Assembly: GCF_030252165.1 (NCBI RefSeq)
Contig: NZ_CP126969.1
Location: 2,356,001 to 2,420,000, forward strand
Origin: Corynebacterium breve
GTDB lineage: Bacteria; Actinomycetota; Actinomycetes; Mycobacteriales; Mycobacteriaceae
Direction of reading: 5' to 3'
Length of the DNA stretch: 64,000 bases
A model generated the notes under the pieces. That model saw nothing but the letters and a program-made list of their open reading frames with translations, had not been told where the DNA came from and did not search any database. The first letter of the stretch is position 1. Each line of letters opens with the position of its first letter. A program made the translations under genes and the position numbers. Positions 33,616 to 43,196 of the stretch are shown one piece after another.

Positions 33616-36218
33616 CCGGGCAGACCCCGCTGCGACGCCAGTGGAGACGTGTCGCTGCAGCCAGCCTTGCGATCGCCGGTCTAGCTGGGGCTTCCTCGTT
33701 TCCCGCCGCTGCGCTCCCGGTTCCCACCGACCCGACAAATCCGACGATCCACGACCAGTGGGTCAACACGGCAATCCGCCCTGACGATGGGCAGCAGAAA
33801 ATCACCGTGTCGCTTATCGACGCCCCCTCCGCCATCACCGAGGGCGACGACTTCAAGGCCACCCTGGCGATCAAGAACGACTCCAAGAAAGACGTCGATG
33901 GACTAACCATTACGCCACGTCGTGGCCCGATCTCCGCATCTGTGGCGGACTCTCGCGTCGCAGCGGTGGCGGAACCTCATGAATACACAGAGGTGGGGGA
34001 CCAGGTTGTCGTCGACAAGCGGATTAAGGCAGGGGAGACCTACAACGTCGAGGTGACCGTCCCTACTGATGTCACCCAGCCCGGCGCGATCACGATGCCA
34101 GCGCCGGCTGTGTACCCGTGGATGTTTGTGCTGGCGGGCAGCAACGGCGAGCACTTGGACTCCGAGCGCTTCCACCTTGCTGCGGAGAATGATGCGCCGG
34201 CCGAACAGCAGGCACCTCAAGTGACCATGCTCTATCCGATCACCGCGCAGACCGATATCCTGCCAGGCGAGACAGGGGAAGCCCCGGAGCGTCCGCCGCT
34301 GATGTTGTCGACTGAATCGCTGGCCGGTGAGCTCGAAGATGGCGGCCGCCTCGACGAATTGATCGACACTTACCTGGACGCGACCACTGGCACCAGCGGC
34401 GAGGCGATCACCCAGTCGACGTGTTTGGCGCTGGACCCGGCGCTCATTGACACCGTCGAACGGATGACGAAGGGCTACTCTGTGGCAAAGGCCCGCGAAT
34501 CCGTGGTGCGGAAGCCACAGCGACTGCGCGACTCGTGGACAGAAAACGATTCTGACATCGAGTCCGCCCCTGGATCGGGCGAGCAGGATGCTGCTGCATG
34601 GCTAGAGAAGGTACAAAGCGCCGCACAATCCGGCTGCACTGTTGCTTTGCCGTGGTCGAACGCCGATGTCAATGGAGTGGCGCGCACTGGGGCGCCCTGG
34701 TTGATGCGCGAATCGATCAGCCGAGGCCAGTACACCCTGGAACAAATTCTGGGCGCCGAATCAATGTCCAACGTGGTGATCCCTCCGAGCGGGTACGTCA
34801 CCGCTGACACCGCCCCAGCGATGGGCTGGGCCGATCGATCTGTCTCGGGCGCAACCACGAAGGGTGGCCTCTCCGCCGCATGGGAGCAGCAACACCCAAT
34901 AGGAGTCGAACCGAACGCCAATGGCACCACGGCTGGGCAAAAAGCGCAGGAAACCAATCTCGAACGTACGGGGGCTCCAAGCCCACAGATGGCGGCTGCG
35001 CCAACGCCTGCCGAACCGGTCCACATCCTTGTGTCCTCCAACACCCTGGGCCAAGTAGCTCCGACGGACGACACGCAAGGGCAGCGTTTTGCCAATATCG
35101 GACCTGGCCTTACGGCCGTGACTTTTCAAGACTCACTCGCATCCACCCTGGCCGCCACCGGCGATCATCCCATCACCACGGGCTACTCCAACCCGGGTTT
35201 CCGATATGACTATGCGCTAGATTCCACCGCCGCCCGCGATATCACCGCAGCAAGCGCTGTGCGCCTCGCGGTCGGGGAGTCGACCACCGCGCCGGGCGAG
35301 ACCGCCGGACAACCGGTCATGATCAACCCGCCGAGCACATGGGAGGCAGGCACCGCAGAGGAGATCCTGTCGGTCGTCGGCACGCTTTTCGACGACAACT
35401 CCGCCGAGCCGTTGTCACTTGCCGATTACATCACGCTGCCCGCCGACGTGACCGCAACTACTGCAGGCGAGCTGGGCACGCCGTTCTCGGATCCGACTGT
35501 GTTTTCCGATTCGGAGGTGCTCAGTGCTGGCCAGCAAGCGCGCTACGCCGATGACCTGACATCGCTGCTCGCCCCAGATCCCTCCATCGCACTGACTAGG
35601 TACGGGTTCTCGCTTCCGCTGCGACGCGACCTAATCACTGCACTCTCGCTCAACGGACGACGCTCCGCCGACACCTACAACGACGTCGCGAGCCATTCCA
35701 GCGAGGTACTCAACTCCACACGCGATACTCTCAACGAGCTGCGCGCCGCCATCTCGCTCATCCCACCGGGCAACGTGTACACGCGGACTTCGCCGTCGTC
35801 GCCTCTGCTGATCGTTGCGGAAAACGGCCTTCCGCTGCCGGTGGATGCGACGATCCTGTACGAAGCTCCTGATGGTACCGAGCTGCACACGCCGGAAACG
35901 ATGCGGATCCCTGCGCGCGGCTCCATCACGATCCAGATGACGGCCACGCTGCCGGACGATCGCGAACGCACCGATCTCAAGCTTTACCTTGCCACCCCAA
36001 ATGGCCAGCCGATTTCGCATCCGGTGAACATTTCGGTGCAAACTGCAGCCGGCGAGGTCGGCGCATTAGTCGTTGGCGGAGCGCTGGCCGTCTTTCTCGT
36101 TCTAGCGGTGCTGTTTCGCACGGGTAAAATGCGCGGGCGGAATCGTCGTGAAGCAATGCGCGATGACTCGCCCCAGGCACCGAGCTCCAACGCGCTCGAC
36201 CGACCACCTGACAGGTAG
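33612..36218 (+). CDS. DUF6049-family exported membrane protein
   Basis: An 868-residue protein with an N-terminal signal sequence ([19 protein letters not shown], cleavage near AAA-LP), a long extracellular part with an immunoglobulin-like region ([20 protein letters not shown]) and a single C-terminal helix ([19 protein letters not shown]) before a short basic cytoplasmic tail. It is the positional counterpart of mycobacterial Rv3909, invariably upstream of murJ. A structural or regulatory role in cell-wall precursor export is an inference from this pairing. Word at 34009-34020. Confidence 0.85.
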   Translation: MTGQTPLRRQWRRVAAASLAIAGLAGASSFPAAALPVPTDPTNPTIHDQWVNTAIRPDDGQQKITVSLIDAPSAITEGDDFKATLAIKNDSKKDVDGLTITPRRGPISASVADSRVAAVAEPHEYTEVGDQVVVDKRIKAGETYNVEVTVPTDVTQPGAITMPAPAVYPWMFVLAGSNGEHLDSERFHLAAENDAPAEQQAPQVTMLYPITAQTDILPGETGEAPERPPLMLSTESLAGELEDGGRLDELIDTYLDATTGTSGEAITQSTCLALDPALIDTVERMTKGYSVAKARESVVRKPQRLRDSWTENDSDIESAPGSGEQDAAAWLEKVQSAAQSGCTVALPWSNADVNGVARTGAPWLMRESISRGQYTLEQILGAESMSNVVIPPSGYVTADTAPAMGWADRSVSGATTKGGLSAAWEQQHPIGVEPNANGTTAGQKAQETNLERTGAPSPQMAAAPTPAEPVHILVSSNTLGQVAPTDDTQGQRFANIGPGLTAVTFQDSLASTLAATGDHPITTGYSNPGFRYDYALDSTAARDITAASAVRLAVGESTTAPGETAGQPVMINPPSTWEAGTAEEILSVVGTLFDDNSAEPLSLADYITLPADVTATTAGELGTPFSDPTVFSDSEVLSAGQQARYADDLTSLLAPDPSIALTRYGFSLPLRRDLITALSLNGRRSADTYNDVASHSSEVLNSTRDTLNELRAAISLIPPGNVYTRTSPSSPLLIVAENGLPLPVDATILYEAPDGTELHTPETMRIPARGSITIQMTATLPDDRERTDLKLYLATPNGQPISHPVNISVQTAAGEVGALVVGGALAVFLVLAVLFRTGKMRGRNRREAMRDDSPQAPSSNALDRPPDR

Positions 36219-36253
36219 GGATTGCCACACGTATTAGTTGCAAGTTTCCCCTG

Positions 36254-39200
36254 ATGATTGGACGATTCGTGGATTCCCACACCCCACAACCACAGGACCC
36301 TCAGCGCCCGCTGGGGCAACGCCGCCGCATCGTGACACCAACGCCGCCGGCACCCGTACCTGTCCCGCGCAAGGCACCCGCACCGGTTGCGGAGCCGGTG
36401 GAAGACCGCTCGATGCTGACCACCAGTCCTTCCGGTGCGACGCTTGTCGACGAAGTCCCCACCCCGCCCGAGACCAGCGAAGTCGCCTCCAACGAGGATG
36501 TCGTGCGCTCAACGGGTTCGATGGCGATTGCGACGCTGCTGTCGCGCATCACCGGCTTCATCCGCACGGTGATGATCACCTCGATGCTCGGTGGCGCTAT
36601 TGCCTCCGCCTTCAACCTGGCGAACACGCTGCCGAACATGATCACCGAGATCGTGCTCGGCTCCGTCCTCACAGCGCTCGTGGTGCCAGTGCTCGTGCGC
36701 GCGGAGAAGGAAGACGCGGATCGTGGCGCGCGGTTCATCCGCCAGCTATTCACGCTCACGCTGACGCTCATGCTGGGTGTCACTGTGATCGCAGTGGTGG
36801 CCGCACCGTGGCTCGTGGGCATCATGATGGAGGAAGACGCCAAGACGAACTCCGTACAAACCACGTCTTTTGCCTACCTGCTCCTTCCGCAGATCTTCTT
36901 CTACGGCATGTTCTCCTTGTTCATGGCGATCTGCAACACCAAAGGAGTGTTCCGCCCAGGCGCGTGGGCACCGGTGGCCAACAACGTCATTTCGATTTCC
37001 GTCTTGGCAACCTACCGTTTGGTGCCTGGGTCGCTTAACCCGGCGGCACCGTCGTCAGTTGCAGACCCCCACGTCCTCTTGCTCGGCTTAGGCACCACCC
37101 TGGGTGTTGTTGTCCAGTGTTTGATCATGCTGCCTTCGCTCAAGCGCTTGAAAATCGATCTGCGCCCGCAGTGGGGCATCGACGATCGCTTGAAGGAATT
37201 CGGTGGCATGGCCGTGGCGATTATCGCCTACGTGGCGATCTCCCAGCTGGGCTACGTGATCACCTCGCGCATCGCTACCGCCGCCGACGAATCCGCCTAC
37301 GCCATTTACCAGCAGCACTGGCAGCTGCTGCAGGTACCGTATGGAATCATCGGCGTGACGCTGCTGACGGCGATCATGCCACGCCTTTCGCACAACGCCG
37401 CAGACGGCGACGACAAGGCCGTGGTCCGAGACCTCACCCTGGCTACCAAACTGACCTTTATCGCGCTGGTCCCGATCATCGTATTCATGACAGCCCTGGG
37501 CCCAGACATCGGCAACGCCTTGTTCGGCTACGGCGCATTCACCGGTGCCGAGTCACGCATCCTGGGTCTGACCATTAGCTTCTCCGCCTTCACGCTTATC
37601 CCTTACGCGCTAGTCATGCTGCACTTGCGCGTGTTCTACGCGCGTGAAGAGGCCTGGACCCCCACATTCATCATCGCGGGCATCACGCTAACCAAGGTCG
37701 TGCTCTCGTCGTTAGCACCGCTTGTGGCGTCATCGACCCAAAACGTGGTGGTGCTCCTTGGTGCCGCCAACGGTTTCGGCTTTGTCGCCGGTGCGATGAT
37801 TGGCGCGTTCTTGCTGCGTCGCAAGCTCGGCAGCCTGCAGTTCCACACGATCTTGCGCACCACGCTGTGGGCCTTGGCCTCCGGCATCGTCGGTATCGCG
37901 GTGGCCCTTCTCGGTCGCTTCATCGTGCGCCTGACGCCGCTGGCACCGACCACGATCGCAACGTCGCTGGGCATGCGCGACTCCATCGGGTTGCTCGTGG
38001 AACTGGCCATCGAAGGCGTAATCTTCCTCATCGTCACCGGCATCGTCCTCTCCCGCTCCGGACTGCCTGAGGTGCAAAACCTGGGTCGAGTATTCTCCCG
38101 CATCCCGGGTCTCGGACGCTTCATCCGCCCGAACGAGGACAAGGCCATCGAGGTCGGCGAAACCGACCCACGCGCGATGTCGCAGCAGTTCCTCCTAGCC
38201 GATTCCTTTAACTCGTCACCGATCCCACCGCCAATGTCTGCTGGTGTCGTCCGCGGGCCGCGCCTAGTGCCCGGTGCTCCTGTGTCCGACGGCAAGTTCC
38301 GTCTGTTGGCCGAGCACGGATCGGTCGCCGGGGCCCAGTTCTGGCACGCCCGCGAAATCGCGACGGGCAGGGAAGTGGCTCTGACGTTCGTCGACACGCA
38401 AGGCCAGGCGCCAATGGCACCTGTCACGCCCGATGAGGCCGCGCGGAAGTCGGCTCAGATCGCGCGCCAAACCCGCGTCCTGCGCGATTTGAACCACCCA
38501 GCGATCGCACCAAACATCTCCGTGCTGTCCTACAGGTCCGGCTGCCTGATCGTTGCCGACTGGATCCCAGGCTCGTCTGTCAAGGCCGTCGCCGAATCCG
38601 GCGAAACTCTCCACCCAGAAGCCGTGGCCAATGGCATCGCACCGCTTTCCGACGTCATGGCCTGCGCCCTCGACCGTGGCATCTCGCTCGGCCTGGACAA
38701 CCGAAACCGCTTGCGCGTGTCCACCGAGGGCAATGTCATGCTGGCGTTCCCGGCCGTTTTGCCGAACGCCAACAGTGAGACAGACCTGTCGTCGCTGGCA
38801 TCGGCACTGGAGCTTTTGACCTCCGCTACCGGTGACGACGCAGGAGCCCAAGAACTCCCGCAGATCGCCAAGCGGGCGCGCACGCTTGCCGACGACCTGA
38901 AGAATCCCGACAACACCAACCCCACGGCGGATCAGTACCGCGAATTAGCTGCCGACCTCAACATCCTTGCAGGTGGCGTTCCGCTTGTCGACGAGGCTGC
39001 CACGGACAGCCACGGCCCGGACACCGAATCGATTCCGGTGATCATCGACGAGACGCCGAACCCAGACCACGTCTCCGGCTTCGGCTCTCGTGGCTACTCC
39101 GCGCCGGGATTCCTTGCGATCGTCGGTGCGGCCATCGCCGTCGTCGTCCTGATCGCCGCGCTGACGACCTACCTAGTCAGCGTCGTCGGTGCGAGCGACC

Positions 39201-39736
39201 CAGAGGCACCGGTGGCGCACGAAGCTGTCGAAGGCGAAGAGGGCGAGGCACTGGGCAGGCCACTGCCGATCATCGTCGATCTGGCCTCGTCTCGCGTCTG
39301 GCAAGCTCCAGGCCAAGACGCCGGAGCCGACAATCCGGACCAGGTGGCCAACCTGATCGACGGCAACCCGGATACCTCCTGGTCCAGCGACGAGTACCCC
39401 AACGGCCTGGGCACCAAGCCGGGCATTGGTGTCGTCGTCACTGCACAAGAGCAGATCGAGCTGCAGCACGTTGCGATTAACACGGAGACACCCGGGGCAC
39501 GCTATGCAATCTACGGCCTGCCCAATGATCGCCCAACCGATGCTGAGACTACTCCTTTGGAGGAGCTCGATCTGCTTCGCGATGGCACCCTGCGCACCGC
39601 ACGCAACACCCTAGAAATTGAGGGCAATCCGGAGGTCCACGGCGTGGTGATCTGGATCTCCGAGCTGCCCGCCAACCGTGAACCACTGGTGACTATTTCA
39701 GAGGTGAATCTCATCGGCATCCCGCTGGATAACTAG
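36254..39736 (+). CDS. murJ: Lipid II flippase MurJ fused to pseudokinase and extracellular domain
   Basis: A 1160-residue protein in four parts: a disordered N-terminus (1-85, Pro-rich); the MurJ/MviN 14-helix core (about 90-600; IATLLSRITGFIRTV, NTLPNMITEIVLGSVL, FFYGMFSLFMAICNTKG); a cytoplasmic kinase-like domain (about 665-870) with no HRD or DFG motif, hence a pseudokinase; and after one helix (about 953-977, FLAIVGAAIAVVVLIAALTT) an outer discoidin/F5-8-like domain (VANLIDGNPDTSWSSDEYPN). In mycobacteria the phosphorylated pseudokinase recruits FhaA to control peptidoglycan export. Start ATG 36254 or GTG 36269; neither has a clear ribosome site. Words at 36442 and 38983. Confidence 0.93.
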   Translation: MIGRFVDSHTPQPQDPQRPLGQRRRIVTPTPPAPVPVPRKAPAPVAEPVEDRSMLTTSPSGATLVDEVPTPPETSEVASNEDVVRSTGSMAIATLLSRITGFIRTVMITSMLGGAIASAFNLANTLPNMITEIVLGSVLTALVVPVLVRAEKEDADRGARFIRQLFTLTLTLMLGVTVIAVVAAPWLVGIMMEEDAKTNSVQTTSFAYLLLPQIFFYGMFSLFMAICNTKGVFRPGAWAPVANNVISISVLATYRLVPGSLNPAAPSSVADPHVLLLGLGTTLGVVVQCLIMLPSLKRLKIDLRPQWGIDDRLKEFGGMAVAIIAYVAISQLGYVITSRIATAADESAYAIYQQHWQLLQVPYGIIGVTLLTAIMPRLSHNAADGDDKAVVRDLTLATKLTFIALVPIIVFMTALGPDIGNALFGYGAFTGAESRILGLTISFSAFTLIPYALVMLHLRVFYAREEAWTPTFIIAGITLTKVVLSSLAPLVASSTQNVVVLLGAANGFGFVAGAMIGAFLLRRKLGSLQFHTILRTTLWALASGIVGIAVALLGRFIVRLTPLAPTTIATSLGMRDSIGLLVELAIEGVIFLIVTGIVLSRSGLPEVQNLGRVFSRIPGLGRFIRPNEDKAIEVGETDPRAMSQQFLLADSFNSSPIPPPMSAGVVRGPRLVPGAPVSDGKFRLLAEHGSVAGAQFWHAREIATGREVALTFVDTQGQAPMAPVTPDEAARKSAQIARQTRVLRDLNHPAIAPNISVLSYRSGCLIVADWIPGSSVKAVAESGETLHPEAVANGIAPLSDVMACALDRGISLGLDNRNRLRVSTEGNVMLAFPAVLPNANSETDLSSLASALELLTSATGDDAGAQELPQIAKRARTLADDLKNPDNTNPTADQYRELAADLNILAGGVPLVDEAATDSHGPDTESIPVIIDETPNPDHVSGFGSRGYSAPGFLAIVGAAIAVVVLIAALTTYLVSVVGASDPEAPVAHEAVEGEEGEALGRPLPIIVDLASSRVWQAPGQDAGADNPDQVANLIDGNPDTSWSSDEYPNGLGTKPGIGVVVTAQEQIELQHVAINTETPGARYAIYGLPNDRPTDAETTPLEELDLLRDGTLRTARNTLEIEGNPEVHGVVIWISELPANREPLVTISEVNLIGIPLDN

Positions 39737-39752
39737 CAGCTAGTCCTTGCCC

Positions 39753-39811
39753 ACCCGCCGGTCAATGCCGACGTGCCCATTACAGTACGCACGCGGTACC
39801 GGTGGGTTTTC
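39753..39811 (+). terminator. Terminator after murJ
   Basis: ACCCGCCGGT (39753-39762) pairs with ACCGGTGGGT (39798-39807, one G-T pair), then TTTTC. The loop is long (35 bases). Confidence 0.6.
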
Positions 39812-39883
39812 GCATTGTTAGCCAATAATGAAGGTGATCATTTCATCATCGTTGTTCGGGGGAACACGAGAATCGGGGGAAAT

Positions 39884-40477
39884 ATGGTCGCCGCACCACA
39901 AGAGTTGGGGGCCACGCATGACGTGTTGGCGCGCGCCACGGATAAGCAGTTGGTGCGCGCCTACAACGCAGGCAGCTCTCGAGCTTTCGACGAAATCGTA
40001 GAGCGGCATCGGCTGCGCCTGACCTACGTGGCTCGTCGCTACGCGGACAACGAGCATGATGCCCAGGACATCCTGCAAGATGCGCTGTTTAAGGCCTCTC
40101 GCAACCTCCACGGCTTTCGCAACGAAGCCAGCCTTTCCACGTGGCTACACCGTCTGGTGATGAACTCCGGGCACGACTACATCAAACACAAGCGCCGCAT
40201 GAGTTATTTGAGCTTGGATGATGCCGACAAAGTTAATCCCGACAGCAATCCGCTCCTCGCTCATGACCCCACGGCCTCAGTCGAGCGGCAAATCATGCTG
40301 CGCCAGGTGCTCGGCCGCCTACCGGAGACCCAGCGCAGGGCCATCTTGCTTCTCGACGTCGCCGGCCTCACCGTTGAAAAAGCCGCACAAGAGATGGGGG
40401 TGCGTCCCGGAACAGTGAAATCGCGCCGCAATCGCGCTCGGACGGCGCTGAAGGGTCACATTCGGGACACGGAATGA
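39884..40477 (+). CDS. sigM: ECF sigma factor SigM
   Basis: A 197-residue ECF sigma factor with region 2 (AFDEIVERHRLRLTYVARRY, AQDILQDALFKAS) and region 4 (LPETQRRAILLLDVAGLTVE, GVRPGTVKSRRNRAR). ATG 39884 has GGGGGA 4-8 bases upstream. It precedes trxB-trxA as in other Mycobacteriales, where SigM controls redox and stress genes. The anti-sigma gene (rsmA) that follows sigM in mycobacteria is absent: only 91 bases separate sigM from trxB and hold no frame. Confidence 0.93.
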   Translation: MVAAPQELGATHDVLARATDKQLVRAYNAGSSRAFDEIVERHRLRLTYVARRYADNEHDAQDILQDALFKASRNLHGFRNEASLSTWLHRLVMNSGHDYIKHKRRMSYLSLDDADKVNPDSNPLLAHDPTASVERQIMLRQVLGRLPETQRRAILLLDVAGLTVEKAAQEMGVRPGTVKSRRNRARTALKGHIRDTE

Positions 40478-40568
40478 ATGTTGGAAGGTCAACGTTGGAA
40501 ACAACGAAGTAGAATGGCGCTGATAAACGCCATGACGTTTTCCACTTGATCCAAGGAGTCTTTCCGTT

Positions 40569-41495
40569 ATGTCTGAAATCCGCGAGGTTATTGTTGTCGG
40601 TTCCGGTCCTGCCGGTTATACCGCAGCGCTATACACGGCCCGCGCGAACCTGAATCCGCTGGTGTTCGAAGGCTACGAATACGGTGGCGAATTGATGAAC
40701 ACCACCACCGTTGAAAACTTCCCGGGTTTCGAAGACGGCATCATGGGCCCCGACCTGATGATGGCGATGCGTGCACAGGCGGAGAAGTTTGGCGCAGAAC
40801 TGCGCGGCGAACTGGTAGACCGCGTTGACCTCACCGGCGAAGTGAAGAAGGTCTGGGTCGGCGATGAAGAGCTCCAAGCACGCTCCGTCATCCTTGCCAC
40901 CGGTGCGGCGCCGCGCCACCTAGGCATCCCTGGCGAGGAAAAGCTCACAGGCCGTGGCGTTTCCACCTGCGCGACCTGCGACGGCTTCTTCTTCAAGGAG
41001 CAGCACATTTCCGTGGTCGGCGGTGGAGACTCCGCGATGGAAGAGGCGACCTTCCTCAGCCGCTTTGGCTCCAAGGTCACACTGATTCACCGCCGCGATG
41101 AGTTCCGTGCTTCCCAGATCATGCTGGATCGCGTCAAGAACAACGACAAGATCGACATCATCACCAACACTGTGGTCGAAGAGGTGATCGAGGGTGAGGG
41201 CAAGGTCGCTGGACTGCGTCTGAAAAACGTCGTAACGGGCGAAACCTCAGAGCTCGATGCCACCGCAATGTTCGTCGCCATCGGCCACGACCCACGCTCG
41301 GGATTCCTCGAAGGTCAGGTGGAAACAAACGACGCTGGCTACGTGAAGGTCCAAGACCCTTCTACCCGTACAAACCTTCCTGGTGTCTTCGCGTGTGGCG
41401 ACTTGGTAGATGATCATTACCAGCAGGCGATCACCGCAGCCGGCTCCGGCTGCCGTGCCGCTTTGGATGCAGAACAGTACTTGGAATCACTCTAA
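40569..41495 (+). CDS. trxB: Thioredoxin reductase
   Basis: A 308-residue NADPH-dependent flavoprotein that reduces thioredoxin. FAD site [12 protein letters not shown], redox pair CATC (in [10 protein letters not shown]), NADPH site [10 protein letters not shown] and C-terminal [17 protein letters not shown] are present. It lies between sigM and trxA; 69 bases separate it from trxA. Confidence 0.97.
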   Translation: MSEIREVIVVGSGPAGYTAALYTARANLNPLVFEGYEYGGELMNTTTVENFPGFEDGIMGPDLMMAMRAQAEKFGAELRGELVDRVDLTGEVKKVWVGDEELQARSVILATGAAPRHLGIPGEEKLTGRGVSTCATCDGFFFKEQHISVVGGGDSAMEEATFLSRFGSKVTLIHRRDEFRASQIMLDRVKNNDKIDIITNTVVEEVIEGEGKVAGLRLKNVVTGETSELDATAMFVAIGHDPRSGFLEGQVETNDAGYVKVQDPSTRTNLPGVFACGDLVDDHYQQAITAAGSGCRAALDAEQYLESL

Positions 41496-41567
41496 ACATT
41501 CACTGAGTTGTCGTGTCTTGTTGGCAACCGTTGGCAAGATGAAAACTTTCTAATTTGAGGAAAAATG

Positions 41568-41891
41568 ATGAGCAATCCTATCGATGTCACCCAAGCAACC
41601 TTCAAGTCAACCGTGGTCGATTCCGACAAGCCTGTCGTCGTTGACTTCTGGGCCGAATGGTGCGGGCCGTGCAAGAAGTTGACGCCGCTACTAGATGAAA
41701 TCGCAGGTGAGATGGGAGACAAGGTCACCATCGCGAAGGTCAACGTGGACCAGGAGCGCGCCCTCGGAGCCATGTTCCAGGTCATGTCGATTCCTACCGT
41801 ATTAATCTTCAAAAACGGCGAGAAGGTCGATGAGTTTGTCGGCCTGCGACCCAAGGCTGAAATCGTAGACAAGATTAGCGCGCAGCTTTAA
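41568..41891 (+). CDS. trxA: Thioredoxin
   Basis: A 107-residue thioredoxin with the active site WCGPCKK and the cis-proline region MSIPTVLIF. The second of two adjacent ATG codons (41568) is preferred because GAGGAAAA gives 8-base spacing. It pairs with trxB upstream. Confidence 0.96.
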   Translation: MSNPIDVTQATFKSTVVDSDKPVVVDFWAEWCGPCKKLTPLLDEIAGEMGDKVTIAKVNVDQERALGAMFQVMSIPTVLIFKNGEKVDEFVGLRPKAEIVDKISAQL

Positions 41892-42000
41892 CTGGTAATC
41901 TGAACGACAAGCCTTAAGATAAGGTGAAAATCGGAACGTTGAGTAACCAATAGTTTCGCCTACGCGTAGTACACCAGACATTACGCAGGAAAGGAGCACT

Positions 42001-43182
42001 GTGACTCGAATTCTCCACGTTGGAGATTCCAGCGCACGCGTTGCCGAAGTCCGCTCGACGATGGCACGTCTCGGTTTACTCCCTGGATTTTCAGGTGATG
42101 TCGGAGACTGGAAAAACCGTAGCTTCTCCAACGAAGAAAAGTATTTCGACGAGGATCTGTCCGAGGTGCTCAAGGCATTTCAGCAATCTCGTGGCATCGT
42201 CCCTTCGGGTTCGATCGATGATGTAACACTACGTGAGCTGCGCGAGGCCTCATACACCCTCGGCGCACGTGTGCTGTCCTACGAGCCGAACCAAGTCTTG
42301 GTCGGCGATGACGTCAGCCAATTGCAGCGCCAGCTCCAAGAGCTCGGATTTTACTCTCACAAGGTCGACGGTCACTTCGGCCAGCAGACCTACGAAGCAC
42401 TAAAGAATTACCAGCTCAACTACGGTCTGCAGGACGACGGCGTGTGTGGCCCCGATACACTACGCGCGCTAAGCCTCTTGGGCCGTCGCATCACTGGTGG
42501 TTCAACCCAAGCCATCCGCGAGCGTGAAAACGTGCGCCAAGCCGGTCCGATGCTCGCCGGTAAGCGCGTTGTCATCGACCCAGCCTTGGGTGGAAACGAA
42601 AAGGGCGAAACTGTCCACGGACCTTATGGTGCAATCACCGAGGAAGACATCCTCTGGGACCTAGCCACCCGCATCGAGGGTCGCATGATCGCCGCCGGAA
42701 TGGAAACGATCATCTCCCGCCCGCGCATGGACAACCCTTCCGCAAAGGATCGCGCCGAGATTGCCAACGCTTTCGACGCCGACGCTGTCATCTCCTTGCA
42801 CCTGGACCGCTACGACAACGAGAAGGCCAACGGCGTAGCCACCTTCTACTTCGGTTCCGAAACAGGTGCTTCTTCGATGACTGGCGAGACTCTCTCTGGG
42901 TTTATCCAGCGCGAGATCGTCGCTCGCACTGACCTCAACAACTGCTACAACCACGGCCGCACCTGGGACGTTTTGCGCCTCACCCGCATGCCGTCGGTCG
43001 AGGTCGTCTTGGGTTACGTGACCAACCCTGACGACGTGCAGATCCTCACCGATCCTCAGCAGCGCGACGCGATCGCAGAAGCCATCGTCGTATCTGTCAA
43101 GCGTCTCTACCTGCTCGGCCAGGACGACCAACCAACCGGCACCTACAACTTTGCCGAGTTGCTTAAGCTAGAACAGGCCTAA
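42001..43182 (+). CDS. cwlM: CwlM-type amidase-like regulator of peptidoglycan synthesis
   Basis: A 393-residue cytoplasmic protein (no signal peptide) with two peptidoglycan-binding repeats (about 5-75 and 95-160, ending QSRGIVPSGSIDD and NYQLNYGLQDDGVCGP) and an amidase_3 domain (about 180-370). The first zinc ligand of the amidase family (DPGHGG) is lost: the sequence reads VIDPALGGNEKG, while the glutamate (TEEDI) and later histidine (SLHLDRY) remain. It is therefore unlikely to be an active hydrolase, in keeping with mycobacterial CwlM, which regulates MurA. Same position after trxA. GTG start with AAAGGAG. Confidence 0.93.
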   Translation: MTRILHVGDSSARVAEVRSTMARLGLLPGFSGDVGDWKNRSFSNEEKYFDEDLSEVLKAFQQSRGIVPSGSIDDVTLRELREASYTLGARVLSYEPNQVLVGDDVSQLQRQLQELGFYSHKVDGHFGQQTYEALKNYQLNYGLQDDGVCGPDTLRALSLLGRRITGGSTQAIRERENVRQAGPMLAGKRVVIDPALGGNEKGETVHGPYGAITEEDILWDLATRIEGRMIAAGMETIISRPRMDNPSAKDRAEIANAFDADAVISLHLDRYDNEKANGVATFYFGSETGASSMTGETLSGFIQREIVARTDLNNCYNHGRTWDVLRLTRMPSVEVVLGYVTNPDDVQILTDPQQRDAIAEAIVVSVKRLYLLGQDDQPTGTYNFAELLKLEQA

Positions 43183-43196
43183 ATTTGCGCGCCTGA

